From positions 1 to 37,223 of the forward strand of contig JAAELT010000279.1 of the NCBI GenBank assembly GCA_024226315.1: a stretch of DNA of 37,223 bases, written 5' to 3'. The DNA is from a bacterium. Lineage in GTDB: Bacteria > Acidobacteriota > Thermoanaerobaculia > Multivoradales > J023. A program made the position numbers and the translations under genes. A model generated the notes under the pieces. It was given only the letters and a program-made list of their open reading frames with translations. It ran no database searches and was not told the origin of the DNA. Shown in pieces: positions 24,793 to 33,194 of the stretch (positions within the stretch are counted from its first letter, which is position 1; every line of letters begins with the position of its first letter).

Positions 24793-24941
24793 TGCCCATT
24801 CGCTCCCGGTGGTGTTTTGCGGCACGTCACCGCTCGGGGCCAGGCCCCGCGAGCGGCTCGTCGGCTCTGTGTGCTTCTAAGCGACTTGTCTCTACGCATC
24901 CGCGAGATCGCCTGTCTCAGGCGCGCGGACACCTGGATCGC

Positions 24942-24990
24942 ATCATAGCACCCTGTGACCCGTGCACGGGTCCTTTCCCGCACACGGGTT
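24942..24990 (-). promoter_or_regulatory. Extended -10 promoter with paired palindromes ahead of the CheY operon
   Basis: Minus strand TGC-TATGAT (-10 at 24947-24942, extended TGn type). The -35 region is not consensus but is occupied by a perfect 16-bp palindrome GACCCGTGCACGGGTC (24957-24972). A second, imperfect copy CCCGCACACGGG (24977-24988) is centred 18 bases further upstream. Two similar sites less than two helical turns apart over a weak -35 box suggest binding of an activator or repressor dimer pair. A leader of about 140 bases would result. Confidence 0.45.
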
Positions 24991-25004
24991 CGGATGGGTC
25001 CGGA

Positions 25005-27641
25005 TCAAGGATCACACGCCATGAAGGCCTCTGTGTCGGTGATGGCGTCCGCCGAGTTGCCCAGTGGGTTGAAGTATTCCTTGACCGCATTCGTCATGGT
25101 GTCGGTAACCCGCAAGGTGTACTCGACGTCGGTGGTCAGGGCGGCGAACACCCAGACACGATCGTTGATCGCGCAGCCATCGAGCACTTTGACCAGCGCC
25201 TCGACGTTGTTCGGGCTGAAGAAGTACTGCAGCCCGGAATCCGCCGACTGGAAGGGATCCACGGTGCCGAACCCGGTCTCGCCAATGGAGGTCCGCCACT
25301 CGATCTCCACCGCGAAGCGGTTGCCGTTGAGGCACAGGGTGTTGTCGTCGGGCACGCAGTTGCCACCCTTGAGCGCCACGCCGGCCGACGCGCCGTCCGG
25401 CGGCGCGTCGGTCGCGCGGCTCTCCACGGCGGGGCCCTGCGAAGAGTCCGGGACGATCGCCGAGCAGGTGGCGAAGGCGTCGCTGTCGGTGACCGCCGGA
25501 GAGGCGACACCGAGCGGGTTGGTGTAGGTCTTTGAGAAGCCGGTCACCGAGTCGGTGACCCTGAGCTCGTACTCGACGTCGGTGGTGGCGGCGGCGAACA
25601 CCCAGAAGCGCGGCGGATTGAAAGTGCAGGCATCGAGCACCTTGACCAGCATCTCCCAGTTGTTGGGCGAGAAGAACCACAGCAGTCCCGAATCGGGCGA
25701 GGGCAGCTCGAGATCGGTGCCCGGGCCGTCCTGACCGACGAAGTCACGCCAATCCACCTCGACCTTGAAGCGGCCGTCGTTGAGACACAGGGTGTTGGGC
25801 CCCGGAACGCACGGCTCGGTATTGGCGAAGAAGGTCGTGGCGGAGGCTTCGTTCGAGTACGAAGAGTTGCCGATCCCGCCAGTGGCGCGCACCCGGAAAG
25901 TGTAGAGGGTCGCTTCCTGCAGCCCGCCGACGGTGGCGGTCTCGGAGCTCGCGGGGGCCGTCTGGAGCAGGCTGAACATGCCGCCCTCGGTCATTCCTTC
26001 GATCTCGTAGCCGCTCTCGCTGATGGAATTGTCGTCCCACGTGAGCCTGATCTGAGAGTCCGAGAGCCCCGCGGCCGTAAGGTTGGTCGGAGCCGGCTCG
26101 CCGGGGGTGGTGGCCGTGGCGATGTTCGTGTACGCGGACGTGCCGGCGGAGTTGACCGCCCGCACGCGGTAGTTGTAGGTCGTGCCCGACAGCGCGGTGT
26201 TGTCGGTGTACGACTCGGAGTTGGCGCCGCGTGAGGCGATTCTGCTGAACGAGCCGCCGGGCGGCTGGCGCTCGACGTCGAAGGAGCTCTCGTCGGTCGA
26301 ATTGTCGTTCCAGTCCAGATCGATGCGGTTGCTGTCCACCGCCGTCGCCGTCAGGCCGCTCGGCGCGGCAGGAGCCGTCAGCGGCTCGCCGTAGACGAAG
26401 CGGATGGCGTTGCGGTCGTCGGTCCGGAGAGACGCCCCGCGGTTGTCGCCGTGCACGGAGGCGCGCATCAGCGCGTCGTTCAGCGTCGAGGACGAGCCGC
26501 AGCTCGGCGAGCCGGAGTCACCGCACGAGTGGCCGAGGCCGAGGGTGTGGCCGAGCTCGTGGGCGAAGACCTCAGGCGCCCGCTTGCTGCCGGCGATGTA
26601 CGCCCCGCCGCCGGAGAGGCAGTTCAGGCCTTTGTTGGTCACGATGTCCGCGCCCACCACGGTCCTGAAAGTGTCGCCGTTGTGGGTGTGGGTGCCGCTC
26701 AACCAGACTCCGCCGACCGCGATCACGCCGCCTGAAGAGCAGGTGAAGATCTCGTCGAAGTTGGACGGAGTCGGGCGATCGTCGAACGCGATCATGGTGA
26801 TGCCGTCGAACCCGCCCTCGAGGCCGGTGCCGACTGTTTCGATCTGCCCGCCATAGCGATAATCGATCGGCGTGTTCGGGTCGTTCTTCCAGGCATTCAG
26901 AGCCTGCTGAAACTCGGAAAAGCCGCCACTGGCCAGTCCTGGCTGACCGCCTGAATCCGCCTGGAAGGAGACGCTACTGCCAGAGTCGAACTCCCTCCAT
27001 CGACTGCCCGGATTGCTGATCAGAGTGAACTTCTGGATCCCTGCGCCGAGATCATCACCCGCTTCGCCGACGAAATAGTCGGCGGCTCGCTTGACGCCGC
27101 GAGCGTGATCCCGCAGCCATGCGCGAAAGAGGTCGAGGTCGCGCGGGCCATCCTGAGGCTGCTCCCGGCCAAGCAGTTGAATTTCTTCTGCACTCGAGAG
27201 ATCGCGCACTACATACCGACGCCCGTCGCGCTCAACCAGATCGAAAGCGCCGAGCGCGTAGTGGAGCACCCGGTAGGTACCGTCGTCCCTCGGCCGGAGG
27301 AAGAGGATCGCGCGCTGGCCTTCGGCAAATCGCGGAGCACCCGGGATACTGAGCCCGAAACCATCGGCCATGACACCTCCCGCGACCCGCACCACCAGTG
27401 GGCTGCCGCTGACCTCCCCGGCGAATACCTCTTCCACCGTCAACAGGTAGTCGGTCACGGGCCGGCCGACGCCCGGCGATGGATCGACCTCGATCACCTG
27501 CCCCTCGACGATGACCGCTGCTCGGTCCGCGAGCGTCTCGTCGGACATCGCGACGTAGGTCAGAGCTTCGGCGGGTGTCGGCAGGATCAGGTTCCACAGG
27601 ATCCAGACCGTGGCGAACGAGGTGGTCACTGAGATCTTCAT
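25005..27641 (-). CDS. Secreted matrixin-like zinc metalloprotease with Fn3 and duplicated C-terminal domains
   Basis: 878 residues. Signal peptide at 1-26 (TVWILWNLILPTPAEA), an N-terminal beta domain with TLADRAAVIVEGQVIEVDPS at 36-55, a catalytic domain at about 200-418 with zinc motif HELGHTLGLGH (361-371) and a Met-turn near DALMRASVHG (M392). Two fibronectin type III domains follow (about 424-510 and 513-600). Last come two copies (about 610-720 and 765-878) of a domain with TLCLN-x2-RF-x-VE-x2-WR, a DSGL-x2-FFSPNN block, LVKVLD-x-C and WVFAA-x-TTDVEY. Zinc ligands and general base are intact, so an active extracellular protease is expected. The C-terminal domain resembles one I remember from many large secreted acidobacterial proteins; its role is unknown. 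GGAG precedes the ATG. Confidence 0.9.
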   Translation of the reverse strand: MKISVTTSFATVWILWNLILPTPAEALTYVAMSDETLADRAAVIVEGQVIEVDPSPGVGRPVTDYLLTVEEVFAGEVSGSPLVVRVAGGVMADGFGLSIPGAPRFAEGQRAILFLRPRDDGTYRVLHYALGAFDLVERDGRRYVVRDLSSAEEIQLLGREQPQDGPRDLDLFRAWLRDHARGVKRAADYFVGEAGDDLGAGIQKFTLISNPGSRWREFDSGSSVSFQADSGGQPGLASGGFSEFQQALNAWKNDPNTPIDYRYGGQIETVGTGLEGGFDGITMIAFDDRPTPSNFDEIFTCSSGGVIAVGGVWLSGTHTHNGDTFRTVVGADIVTNKGLNCLSGGGAYIAGSKRAPEVFAHELGHTLGLGHSCGDSGSPSCGSSSTLNDALMRASVHGDNRGASLRTDDRNAIRFVYGEPLTAPAAPSGLTATAVDSNRIDLDWNDNSTDESSFDVERQPPGGSFSRIASRGANSESYTDNTALSGTTYNYRVRAVNSAGTSAYTNIATATTPGEPAPTNLTAAGLSDSQIRLTWDDNSISESGYEIEGMTEGGMFSLLQTAPASSETATVGGLQEATLYTFRVRATGGIGNSSYSNEASATTFFANTEPCVPGPNTLCLNDGRFKVEVDWRDFVGQDGPGTDLELPSPDSGLLWFFSPNNWEMLVKVLDACTFNPPRFWVFAAATTDVEYELRVTDSVTGFSKTYTNPLGVASPAVTDSDAFATCSAIVPDSSQGPAVESRATDAPPDGASAGVALKGGNCVPDDNTLCLNGNRFAVEIEWRTSIGETGFGTVDPFQSADSGLQYFFSPNNVEALVKVLDGCAINDRVWVFAALTTDVEYTLRVTDTMTNAVKEYFNPLGNSADAITDTEAFMACDP

Positions 27642-27713
27642 GATTTCTCCGATAGGCGGCTAAGGCGGGCGGGTGATCGCTCGTCGATCCAGCACTCGGG
27701 CCACGGCGGGAGG

Positions 27714-27745
27714 CCGGCGCTTTTGCGATTCTAACATAGCGCCGG
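27714..27745 (-). promoter_or_regulatory. Putative promoter/operator of the metalloprotease gene
   Basis: Perfect 8-bp inverted repeat CCGGCGCT (27714-27721) and AGCGCCGG (27738-27745) with 16 bases between. Those 16 bases carry the -10-like TAGAAT (minus strand 27733-27728), overlapping TATGTT (27738-27733). No consensus -35. The arrangement of an 8-bp inverted repeat around the -10 box resembles that before the cystathionine synthase/lyase gene, though the sequences differ. Confidence 0.35.
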
Positions 27746-27835
27746 AACAGCCTCCGGCACCGATCGTCGCCGGCGACGGGCAGCTCGGCCCTGATCCGTA
27801 GCGGTTGGGATTGCCAGTCGGACACGAACGACGAC

Positions 27836-27858
27836 GGGCGCACGAAAACCGTGCGCCC
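27836..27858. terminator. Strong hairpin after the glycosidase-like gene
   Basis: Perfect 9-bp stem GGGCGCACG (27836-27844) and CGTGCGCCC (27850-27858) with a 5-base loop, about 65 bases beyond the stop of the minus-strand gene at 27922. No U-run follows on either strand, so it may be a Rho-assisted terminator or an mRNA-stabilising hairpin. Confidence 0.4.
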
Positions 27859-27921
27859 GAGATCACCAGCTGCTCGCGCAACTCGACGGGAGGTCGACGC
27901 CTCGAAGGTTCGGAAGCCCTA

Positions 27922-29667
27922 CTAGGGATCCGCGGAACCGCTGTCCGGCTCGCTGTAGTCGCTCTCACCGAAGACGTTGACCGCCTTGACCCAGAAGTTG
28001 TAGGCGACGGGGAACGACGACGGACTATCGTAAGTCGTGGTCGTGACTTCCGCGCTCGGTCCTCCTGGCGGCCACGAAATGGCAGCGGACCGACGATAGA
28101 CTTTGTAGCTCGTGGCGCCCGGTACCTCGTCCCAGGTCACGCGGATGCGGTCGGGGAAGTCGCCATCCGAAGCCTGGACGTTGGTCGGCGTTGCTGGCGG
28201 CAAGTTGTCGAGCCGCCGGACGTGCAGCACCCAGTCGCCCGAACCCGGGGTGGGGAAGTAACCACCCATGGTCGGTCCGTCTGTGTCTTCCCCGTTCCTC
28301 GGATTGAGCCACGTAGACTCGATCGGGTATCCGGCGAGCCCCGAGATCGACGCCGAGCTGCTATCGAAGAAGTACACGATGTACTCCTCGTCCTCGCGCG
28401 CCAGGCACCAGGCCGTCCCTCCATCCATGGCGGCCACGAGATCGTCCCTGGGCTCCATACCCGCGAGATCGACGTCTGCCACTCTGATCAGCTTGTTCGT
28501 ATAGCCGACGAACCGCATGCCCTGTTGCGTCTCCGAGCCGGTCAGCCCCAACGGGTTGGATCCACCAGTGACCTCGTAGACCAACAGGCTCGGATGGGCT
28601 CCCGAGACCAGTGACAGCCAGGCCTTCTTCCGCAAGTCCGCTGTCGTACCGTTGTTGTAGTAACAACAATCGTTGTCGGCGATCAGCGGCTGATCGTAGG
28701 CCCAATAGTCCGCTACCAGCCCCGCGTGAACCTGCCCGAATTCCTGCTGGGTGGGTGGGTCGTGCCCCGGGGTGTTGTCGCCGCTGACGTCCCGGTGCTC
28801 AGGCAAATCGAACGGCTGGATGAGATGAGGCGGGTGGCCGCTCGAGTTTTCGGCATTCCGGATCGCGAGCCACATCTCGTCGAACCACGAGTGTGGGTCC
28901 TCGCCTCCCGGAGACGGACGCGGGGTCACTTGCGGCTCGTTGGCGATCTCCCAGATGACGTTGCGATGAGCGCCCAGCTCTTCGACCGCCTTGGCGATGA
29001 ATGCTCTCTGCCGGTTGACGCCGACGGGCTCTTCGTACCAGTCGTCGGTATCTCCGAAGACGACCCCCTGTCCACTCAAGCAGTTTCGGCTGTGATAGTA
29101 GTCGTAAATCCACCCGATGTACTCGAACGGCGGTGCCTGTGGGCGTTGGTCGACGGTCTTGCGTTCGCGGGTGTGCGCGCCATCGAGCAACGCCACCTGT
29201 ACCACGACCCCTTTTTGCTCGGCATAGGTGAGCACGGCGTCCCAGTAGTCGAAGAACGACTCATTGAAAAGGTCGAGGTCGAACCTGTTCCCAGCCACAC
29301 CGATGGGGTCGCTCGAGTTGGCGGTGCAACACTGGCCCGAGCGCTGGTAGGGGTGCAGCCAGTCCCTGTTTTCGAGCGCCATACCCATGGTGAGGACCAC
29401 CCGCAGGAGATTGAGCTCGTTCTCGGCCATCTCGTCGAGCAGCTGCCGGTAGTAGGTACTCGTCAACGGGGCAGATGAGTTGACTTGAGGTTCCACGACC
29501 AGAGCCTGGAGACCGGGATAGTAGCCGGCGAGAAAGATCGGTTGTTGCTCGTAGAGGAAGCGATGGTGATCGACCGGATCGACGATCACGGCCGGCCCGA
29601 GCCTCGACGTGGCTGAGCCCTCGAACGCAAGCACGAGCGCAAGCAGAATCATCAAGAGCTTCTTCAT
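27922..29667 (-). CDS. Secreted glycoside-hydrolase-like protein (clan GH-A style barrel) with C-terminal Fn3
   Basis: 581 residues. Signal peptide at 1-20 (MKKLLMILLALVLAFEGSAT), a TIM-barrel-like catalytic region at about 25-400, and one fibronectin type III domain at about 487-581. NVIWEIANEPQ (E244) is the acid/base strand of clan GH-A enzymes; ELNLLRVVL and YWDAVLTYAEQKGVVVQVAL are typical early barrel strands. Where the nucleophile strand is expected I see QPLIADNDCCYYNN, with Asp and not Glu, so catalysis may be altered or I have the wrong strand. ATG 29667 is chosen since GAGGAG lies 7 bases upstream and the signal peptide starts there. Several Cys pairs (QCCTANS, DNDCCYY) suggest disulfides. 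The gene looks less G+C-rich than its neighbours. Exact family and substrate are unknown. Confidence 0.8.
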   Translation of the reverse strand: MKKLLMILLALVLAFEGSATSRLGPAVIVDPVDHHRFLYEQQPIFLAGYYPGLQALVVEPQVNSSAPLTSTYYRQLLDEMAENELNLLRVVLTMGMALENRDWLHPYQRSGQCCTANSSDPIGVAGNRFDLDLFNESFFDYWDAVLTYAEQKGVVVQVALLDGAHTRERKTVDQRPQAPPFEYIGWIYDYYHSRNCLSGQGVVFGDTDDWYEEPVGVNRQRAFIAKAVEELGAHRNVIWEIANEPQVTPRPSPGGEDPHSWFDEMWLAIRNAENSSGHPPHLIQPFDLPEHRDVSGDNTPGHDPPTQQEFGQVHAGLVADYWAYDQPLIADNDCCYYNNGTTADLRKKAWLSLVSGAHPSLLVYEVTGGSNPLGLTGSETQQGMRFVGYTNKLIRVADVDLAGMEPRDDLVAAMDGGTAWCLAREDEEYIVYFFDSSSASISGLAGYPIESTWLNPRNGEDTDGPTMGGYFPTPGSGDWVLHVRRLDNLPPATPTNVQASDGDFPDRIRVTWDEVPGATSYKVYRRSAAISWPPGGPSAEVTTTTYDSPSSFPVAYNFWVKAVNVFGESDYSEPDSGSADP

Positions 29668-29873
29668 GGTGTTCTCCTCTGTAGTCTTGCCCGCGCGGAT
29701 GTCTCGGCAGAGGCTGCCGCGATTCTTATTCAGGGCGATGACACCCGCGGAGCTCGGGAATAAAAAACTGCTCAAAAACAGTCGTCAACACCAATCAAAG
29801 CGTAAACCAGTAGTCCAGCGGGTCAGCGGATTCGAACAGGGTCGCATCGCCGAGCCGGGCCGCTAATCCAAGG

Positions 29874-29902
29874 TTGAACCCCGAGACCCGGCCTCGTACA
29901 CT
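29874..29902 (+). promoter_or_regulatory. Promoter of egtD
   Basis: TTGAAC (29874-29879), 17-base spacer, TACACT (29897-29902); the start codon at 29920 leaves a leader of about 10 bases containing GGAG/GAGAGG as ribosome site. Confidence 0.55.
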
Positions 29903-29919
29903 CGGCGGAGAGGCCAGAC

Positions 29920-30861
29920 ATGACCACCGAAGACGAAGACGCTGCCGCCACCGAAGTGCTCGCGGGCCTGGCCAGAGTCCCGAAACAGATCCACAGCAAG
30001 TTCTTCTACGACCAGCGGGGCTCGGAGCTCTTCGATCGCATCTGCGAGCTCGAGGAGTACTACCTCACCCGCACCGAGCTCGCCATCATGCGCGCCCACG
30101 CGGTGGAGATGGCGGCGCTGCTCGGTCCGCGCGTGACCCTGGTCGAGTTCGGCAGCGGCTCGAGCATCAAGACCCCGCTGCTGCTCGACGCGCTCGAAGA
30201 GCCGGCCGCCTACGTCCCGATCGACATCTCCGGCGAACATCTCGAAGCCACGGCGAAGAAGCTCACGGCGCGCTATCCCGAGATCGAGGTGCTACCACTG
30301 TGGGCCGATTACACCGACGCCGTGAAGCTGCCGGCGACGAGCGGCGATGCAGGCCGCCGGGCGGTCTACTTCCCGGGCTCGACAGTGGGCAACTTCACGC
30401 CCGCCGAGGCGAAGGATTTCCTGCGCCGGGTGGCGACGCTCGCCGGCCTCGACGGCGCGCTCCTGATCGGCGTCGACCTCGACAAGGATCCAGACGTGCT
30501 GCACCGCGCCTACAACGATGCCGCCGGGGTCACCGCCGAGTTCAACCTCAACCTGCTGGCGCGCTTCAACCGCGAGCTCGGCGCCGACTTCGACTTGCGC
30601 GCCTTCCGTCACCACGCCCTCTACAACCAGGGCGACGGGCGGATCGAAATGTATTTGATCAGCGAGCGTCCTCAAACGGTGAGGATCGGCGAGACCGCGA
30701 TCCGCTTCGAAGCTGGGGAAAAAATCCTCACCGAGTACTCCTACAAGTACAGCCTGGAGCGCTTCCGCCGCATCGGCGCCGAAGCCGGGTTCGAGGTACG
30801 GCGGGTGTGGACCGACGACGACCAGCTGTTCAGCGTCCAGTACCTGGAGGTGGCGCGCTGA
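29920..30861 (+). CDS. egtD: L-histidine N-alpha-methyltransferase EgtD
   Basis: 313 residues. Trimethylates the alpha-amino group of histidine with SAM to give hercynine, the first step of ergothioneine synthesis. Family signatures in order: PKQIHSKFFYDQRGSELFD (21-39), LEEYYLTRTE (44-53), the SAM site EFGSGSSIKT (76-85), YVPIDISGEH (98-107), the PGSTVGNF loop (152-159), VDLDKDPDVLHRAYNDAAGV and EFNLNLLARFNREL, then the IEMYL strand. Length fits the stand-alone EgtD (about 320). No EgtB sulfoxide synthase, EgtC or EgtE is in the window, so the rest of the pathway must lie elsewhere or the product is used differently. The gene has its own promoter and overlaps the PBP gene by 4 bases. Confidence 0.93.
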   Translation: MTTEDEDAAATEVLAGLARVPKQIHSKFFYDQRGSELFDRICELEEYYLTRTELAIMRAHAVEMAALLGPRVTLVEFGSGSSIKTPLLLDALEEPAAYVPIDISGEHLEATAKKLTARYPEIEVLPLWADYTDAVKLPATSGDAGRRAVYFPGSTVGNFTPAEAKDFLRRVATLAGLDGALLIGVDLDKDPDVLHRAYNDAAGVTAEFNLNLLARFNRELGADFDLRAFRHHALYNQGDGRIEMYLISERPQTVRIGETAIRFEAGEKILTEYSYKYSLERFRRIGAEAGFEVRRVWTDDDQLFSVQYLEVAR

Positions 30862-33143
30862 CGCCGGGTGTCGTTGCCCGCCGCGCCATCGTGGCGCTGT
30901 TCGCCCTCCTCCTCGTGCCTCCCCTGGCGTCGGCCGGCGGGCTCGAGGCTGATCTCGGCCGTAGCGAGTCCCGTGTCCGCTCGGCGCCGTTCCCCCTGGC
31001 GACGGGCCGCACGGTCTGGGACTACGGCCTCGACGAACGCCTGGAGCGGCTCGGCTACGAGCGGGTGCGGGGGCGACGGCCCACCGCGCCTGGCGAGTAC
31101 TTCTGGGGCAATGAGCTGTTCTGGATCTACCGTCGCGCACACCGTCTGCGCGGCGACGATCACCCAGCCGAGCTGTTCGGTCTGGAGCTGGGCGCCGGCG
31201 GCCGCATCGTCGGCTACCGTGGTGCCGAGGAAGTCGACCAGGACGCTCTGGAGGACGCCGCGCGGCCGCGTCGTGTGGAGGTGCCGTGGCTGGAGGGCGA
31301 GCTACTGTCCGAGTCGCTCGCCGGCGACCGGGCACCGCGGCGGCTGATCGCGCTCGACGATCTGCCCGAGCACGCCTGGCGCGCGGTGCTGGCGGCGGAG
31401 GACGCCCGTTTTTTCGAGCATGCCGGCGTCGATGCCCGTTCGCTCGCCAGGGCTCTGCTCGCCAACGCCAAAGCCGGCAAGGTCACCCAGGGCGGCAGCA
31501 CCATCAGCCAGCAGCTGATCAAGAACCGAGACCTCACTCCCCAGCGGAGTCTGAGCCGCAAGGCATCCGAAGCCGTGCGCGCGCTGGCGCTCGAGGCCGA
31601 GCATGACAAGCGCGAGATTCTCGAGGCCTACCTCAACCAGGTCTATCTCGGGCATCTCGACGGCTTGGCGATCCACGGTTTCGGCGCCGCCGCGCGGGCC
31701 TATTTCTCGAAACCCGTCGAGAAGCTCGACCTGGCGCAGGCGGCGCAGCTCGCGGCGATGATCCAGGGGCCCAACCGGCTCTCCCCGCAGCGGCACCCCG
31801 ACCGGGTCCGTAAGCGGCGCGACTGGGTACTGTCGCGGCTCGAAGAGCTCGGCTGGGCCGAGCACGCGGCGGTCGCAAGAGCACGCCGCCGGAGCGTCGA
31901 GCCGCGCATCACTCGGCCCGAGGCGCCGCTCGCCCCGCACTTCCTCTCCTGGGTCGCCGCCGTGGCCGAGGAGGAGGCACCCAGGCGCTTGTCCAAGGGG
32001 CGGGGCGTCGTGGTCGAGACCGAGCTCGACCCGCTGCTGCAGACCCATGCCGAGCAGACCGTGCGCGCCTGGCTGAAGGAGCTTCGGCGGAAGAACCGCT
32101 CCCTGGCCAGGGTGCCGTTATCGGCGGCGCTGGTGGCGCTGGACGCTGAGACCGGCGGCGTCCTGGCCTACGTCGGCGGCGACCCGGCGGGCGAGCGGCG
32201 CGGCTTCGACCGCGCCCGCAGCGCCCGCCGCCAGCCCGGCTCGGCGGTCAAGCCGCTGCTGCTGCTCGAGGCCTTCGAGAGCTGCGGCAGCCGCGAGCCG
32301 CTGCACCCCGCATCGCGCATCGCCGACGAGCCGCTGCGTCTGGAGCTGCCCTCGGGCCCGTGGGAGCCGGTCAACTCCGACGACCGTTTCCGCGGCGTCG
32401 TCGACGTGCGCCAGGCGTTGCGCCAGTCGCTCAATGTACCGTTTGTGCGCATCGCCCAGTGGTGCGGCCTCGAGCCCACCGCCGCGCGCGCCCGCCGCGC
32501 CGGGCTCGAGATCCCACGCGATCCGCCGCCCTCCTTCGCGCTGGGCGCGGTCGAGACCTCGCCGCTCGAGCTGGCTCGCGCCTACACCGTGTTCGCAACG
32601 CCGGGGCACACCGTCGCGCCGCGGCCGATCCGCCGGCTGGAGCGCCCCGGAGGGCGACGTCTGCACGGCTTCAAGCCCCGGACCCGGCGCGTCGCGAGCC
32701 CAGAATCCGCCTACCTGATCCGCGACCTGATGCTGGACGCCGCTCGCGACGGCACCGCCCGCGCCGCCGCGATCGAGGGTTTCGACGTAGCGGCGAAAAC
32801 CGGCACCACCTCCGAACGCCGGGACGCCTGGCTGGCCGGCCACGCCGGCTCCGTGGTGACCGTCGTGTGGGTGGGGCGCGACGACGCCAAGCCGCTGGGC
32901 CTGACCGGCTCCCGCGCCGCCGCGCCGCTCTGGCAGCGGTTCATGGAGAGGGCGGTGAAGGCGCGTCCACCACGCCAGGTGCCGCGTCCCGAGGGCATCG
33001 AGACCCTGTGGATCGATCCCGAGACCGGGCTGCTGGTGCGCCAGACCAACAAGCGGGCCCGCCAGGAGCTCTTCCGCCGCGGCGCCAAACCGCGGCGCGA
33101 CCGCTTCTGGCGGTCCGACGAGCCGGCGCCGGTGATCCGTTAG
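30858..33143 (+). CDS. Bifunctional class A penicillin-binding protein, PBP1b-like with UB2H domain
   Basis: 761 residues from CTG. N-terminal basic/hydrophobic signal-anchor (MTPGVVARRAIVALFALLLV), UB2H-like regulatory domain at about 52-135 (RLERLGYERV, APGEYFWGNELFWIYRR), glycosyltransferase 51 at about 150-340 with catalytic E181 in AAEDARFFEHAGVD, GGSTISQQLIKN and KREILEAYLNQVYLG, and a transpeptidase with S462-AV-K465, S524-L-N526 and K647-TGT. All motifs are intact: it polymerises and cross-links peptidoglycan. No ATG fits: CTG at 30858 has GGAGG 7 bases upstream and overlaps the egtD stop; the alternative GTG at 30891 has no ribosome site and would leave a signal segment without its basic end. 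The gene is translationally coupled to egtD, an unusual pairing. Confidence 0.9.
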   Translation: MTPGVVARRAIVALFALLLVPPLASAGGLEADLGRSESRVRSAPFPLATGRTVWDYGLDERLERLGYERVRGRRPTAPGEYFWGNELFWIYRRAHRLRGDDHPAELFGLELGAGGRIVGYRGAEEVDQDALEDAARPRRVEVPWLEGELLSESLAGDRAPRRLIALDDLPEHAWRAVLAAEDARFFEHAGVDARSLARALLANAKAGKVTQGGSTISQQLIKNRDLTPQRSLSRKASEAVRALALEAEHDKREILEAYLNQVYLGHLDGLAIHGFGAAARAYFSKPVEKLDLAQAAQLAAMIQGPNRLSPQRHPDRVRKRRDWVLSRLEELGWAEHAAVARARRRSVEPRITRPEAPLAPHFLSWVAAVAEEEAPRRLSKGRGVVVETELDPLLQTHAEQTVRAWLKELRRKNRSLARVPLSAALVALDAETGGVLAYVGGDPAGERRGFDRARSARRQPGSAVKPLLLLEAFESCGSREPLHPASRIADEPLRLELPSGPWEPVNSDDRFRGVVDVRQALRQSLNVPFVRIAQWCGLEPTAARARRAGLEIPRDPPPSFALGAVETSPLELARAYTVFATPGHTVAPRPIRRLERPGGRRLHGFKPRTRRVASPESAYLIRDLMLDAARDGTARAAAIEGFDVAAKTGTTSERRDAWLAGHAGSVVTVVWVGRDDAKPLGLTGSRAAAPLWQRFMERAVKARPPRQVPRPEGIETLWIDPETGLLVRQTNKRARQELFRRGAKPRRDRFWRSDEPAPVIR

Positions 33144-33194
33144 AGGCGCCGCCTGGCCCGATCCTCTGGCCCGCCCTGTGGTAATCTCCGCGCG

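Noticed and set aside
29828..29837. GGATTCGAAC resembling the complement of a tRNA T-loop
   Set aside because: Flanking bases do not pair as a T-stem and no acceptor, D or anticodon arms can be built around it on either strand.
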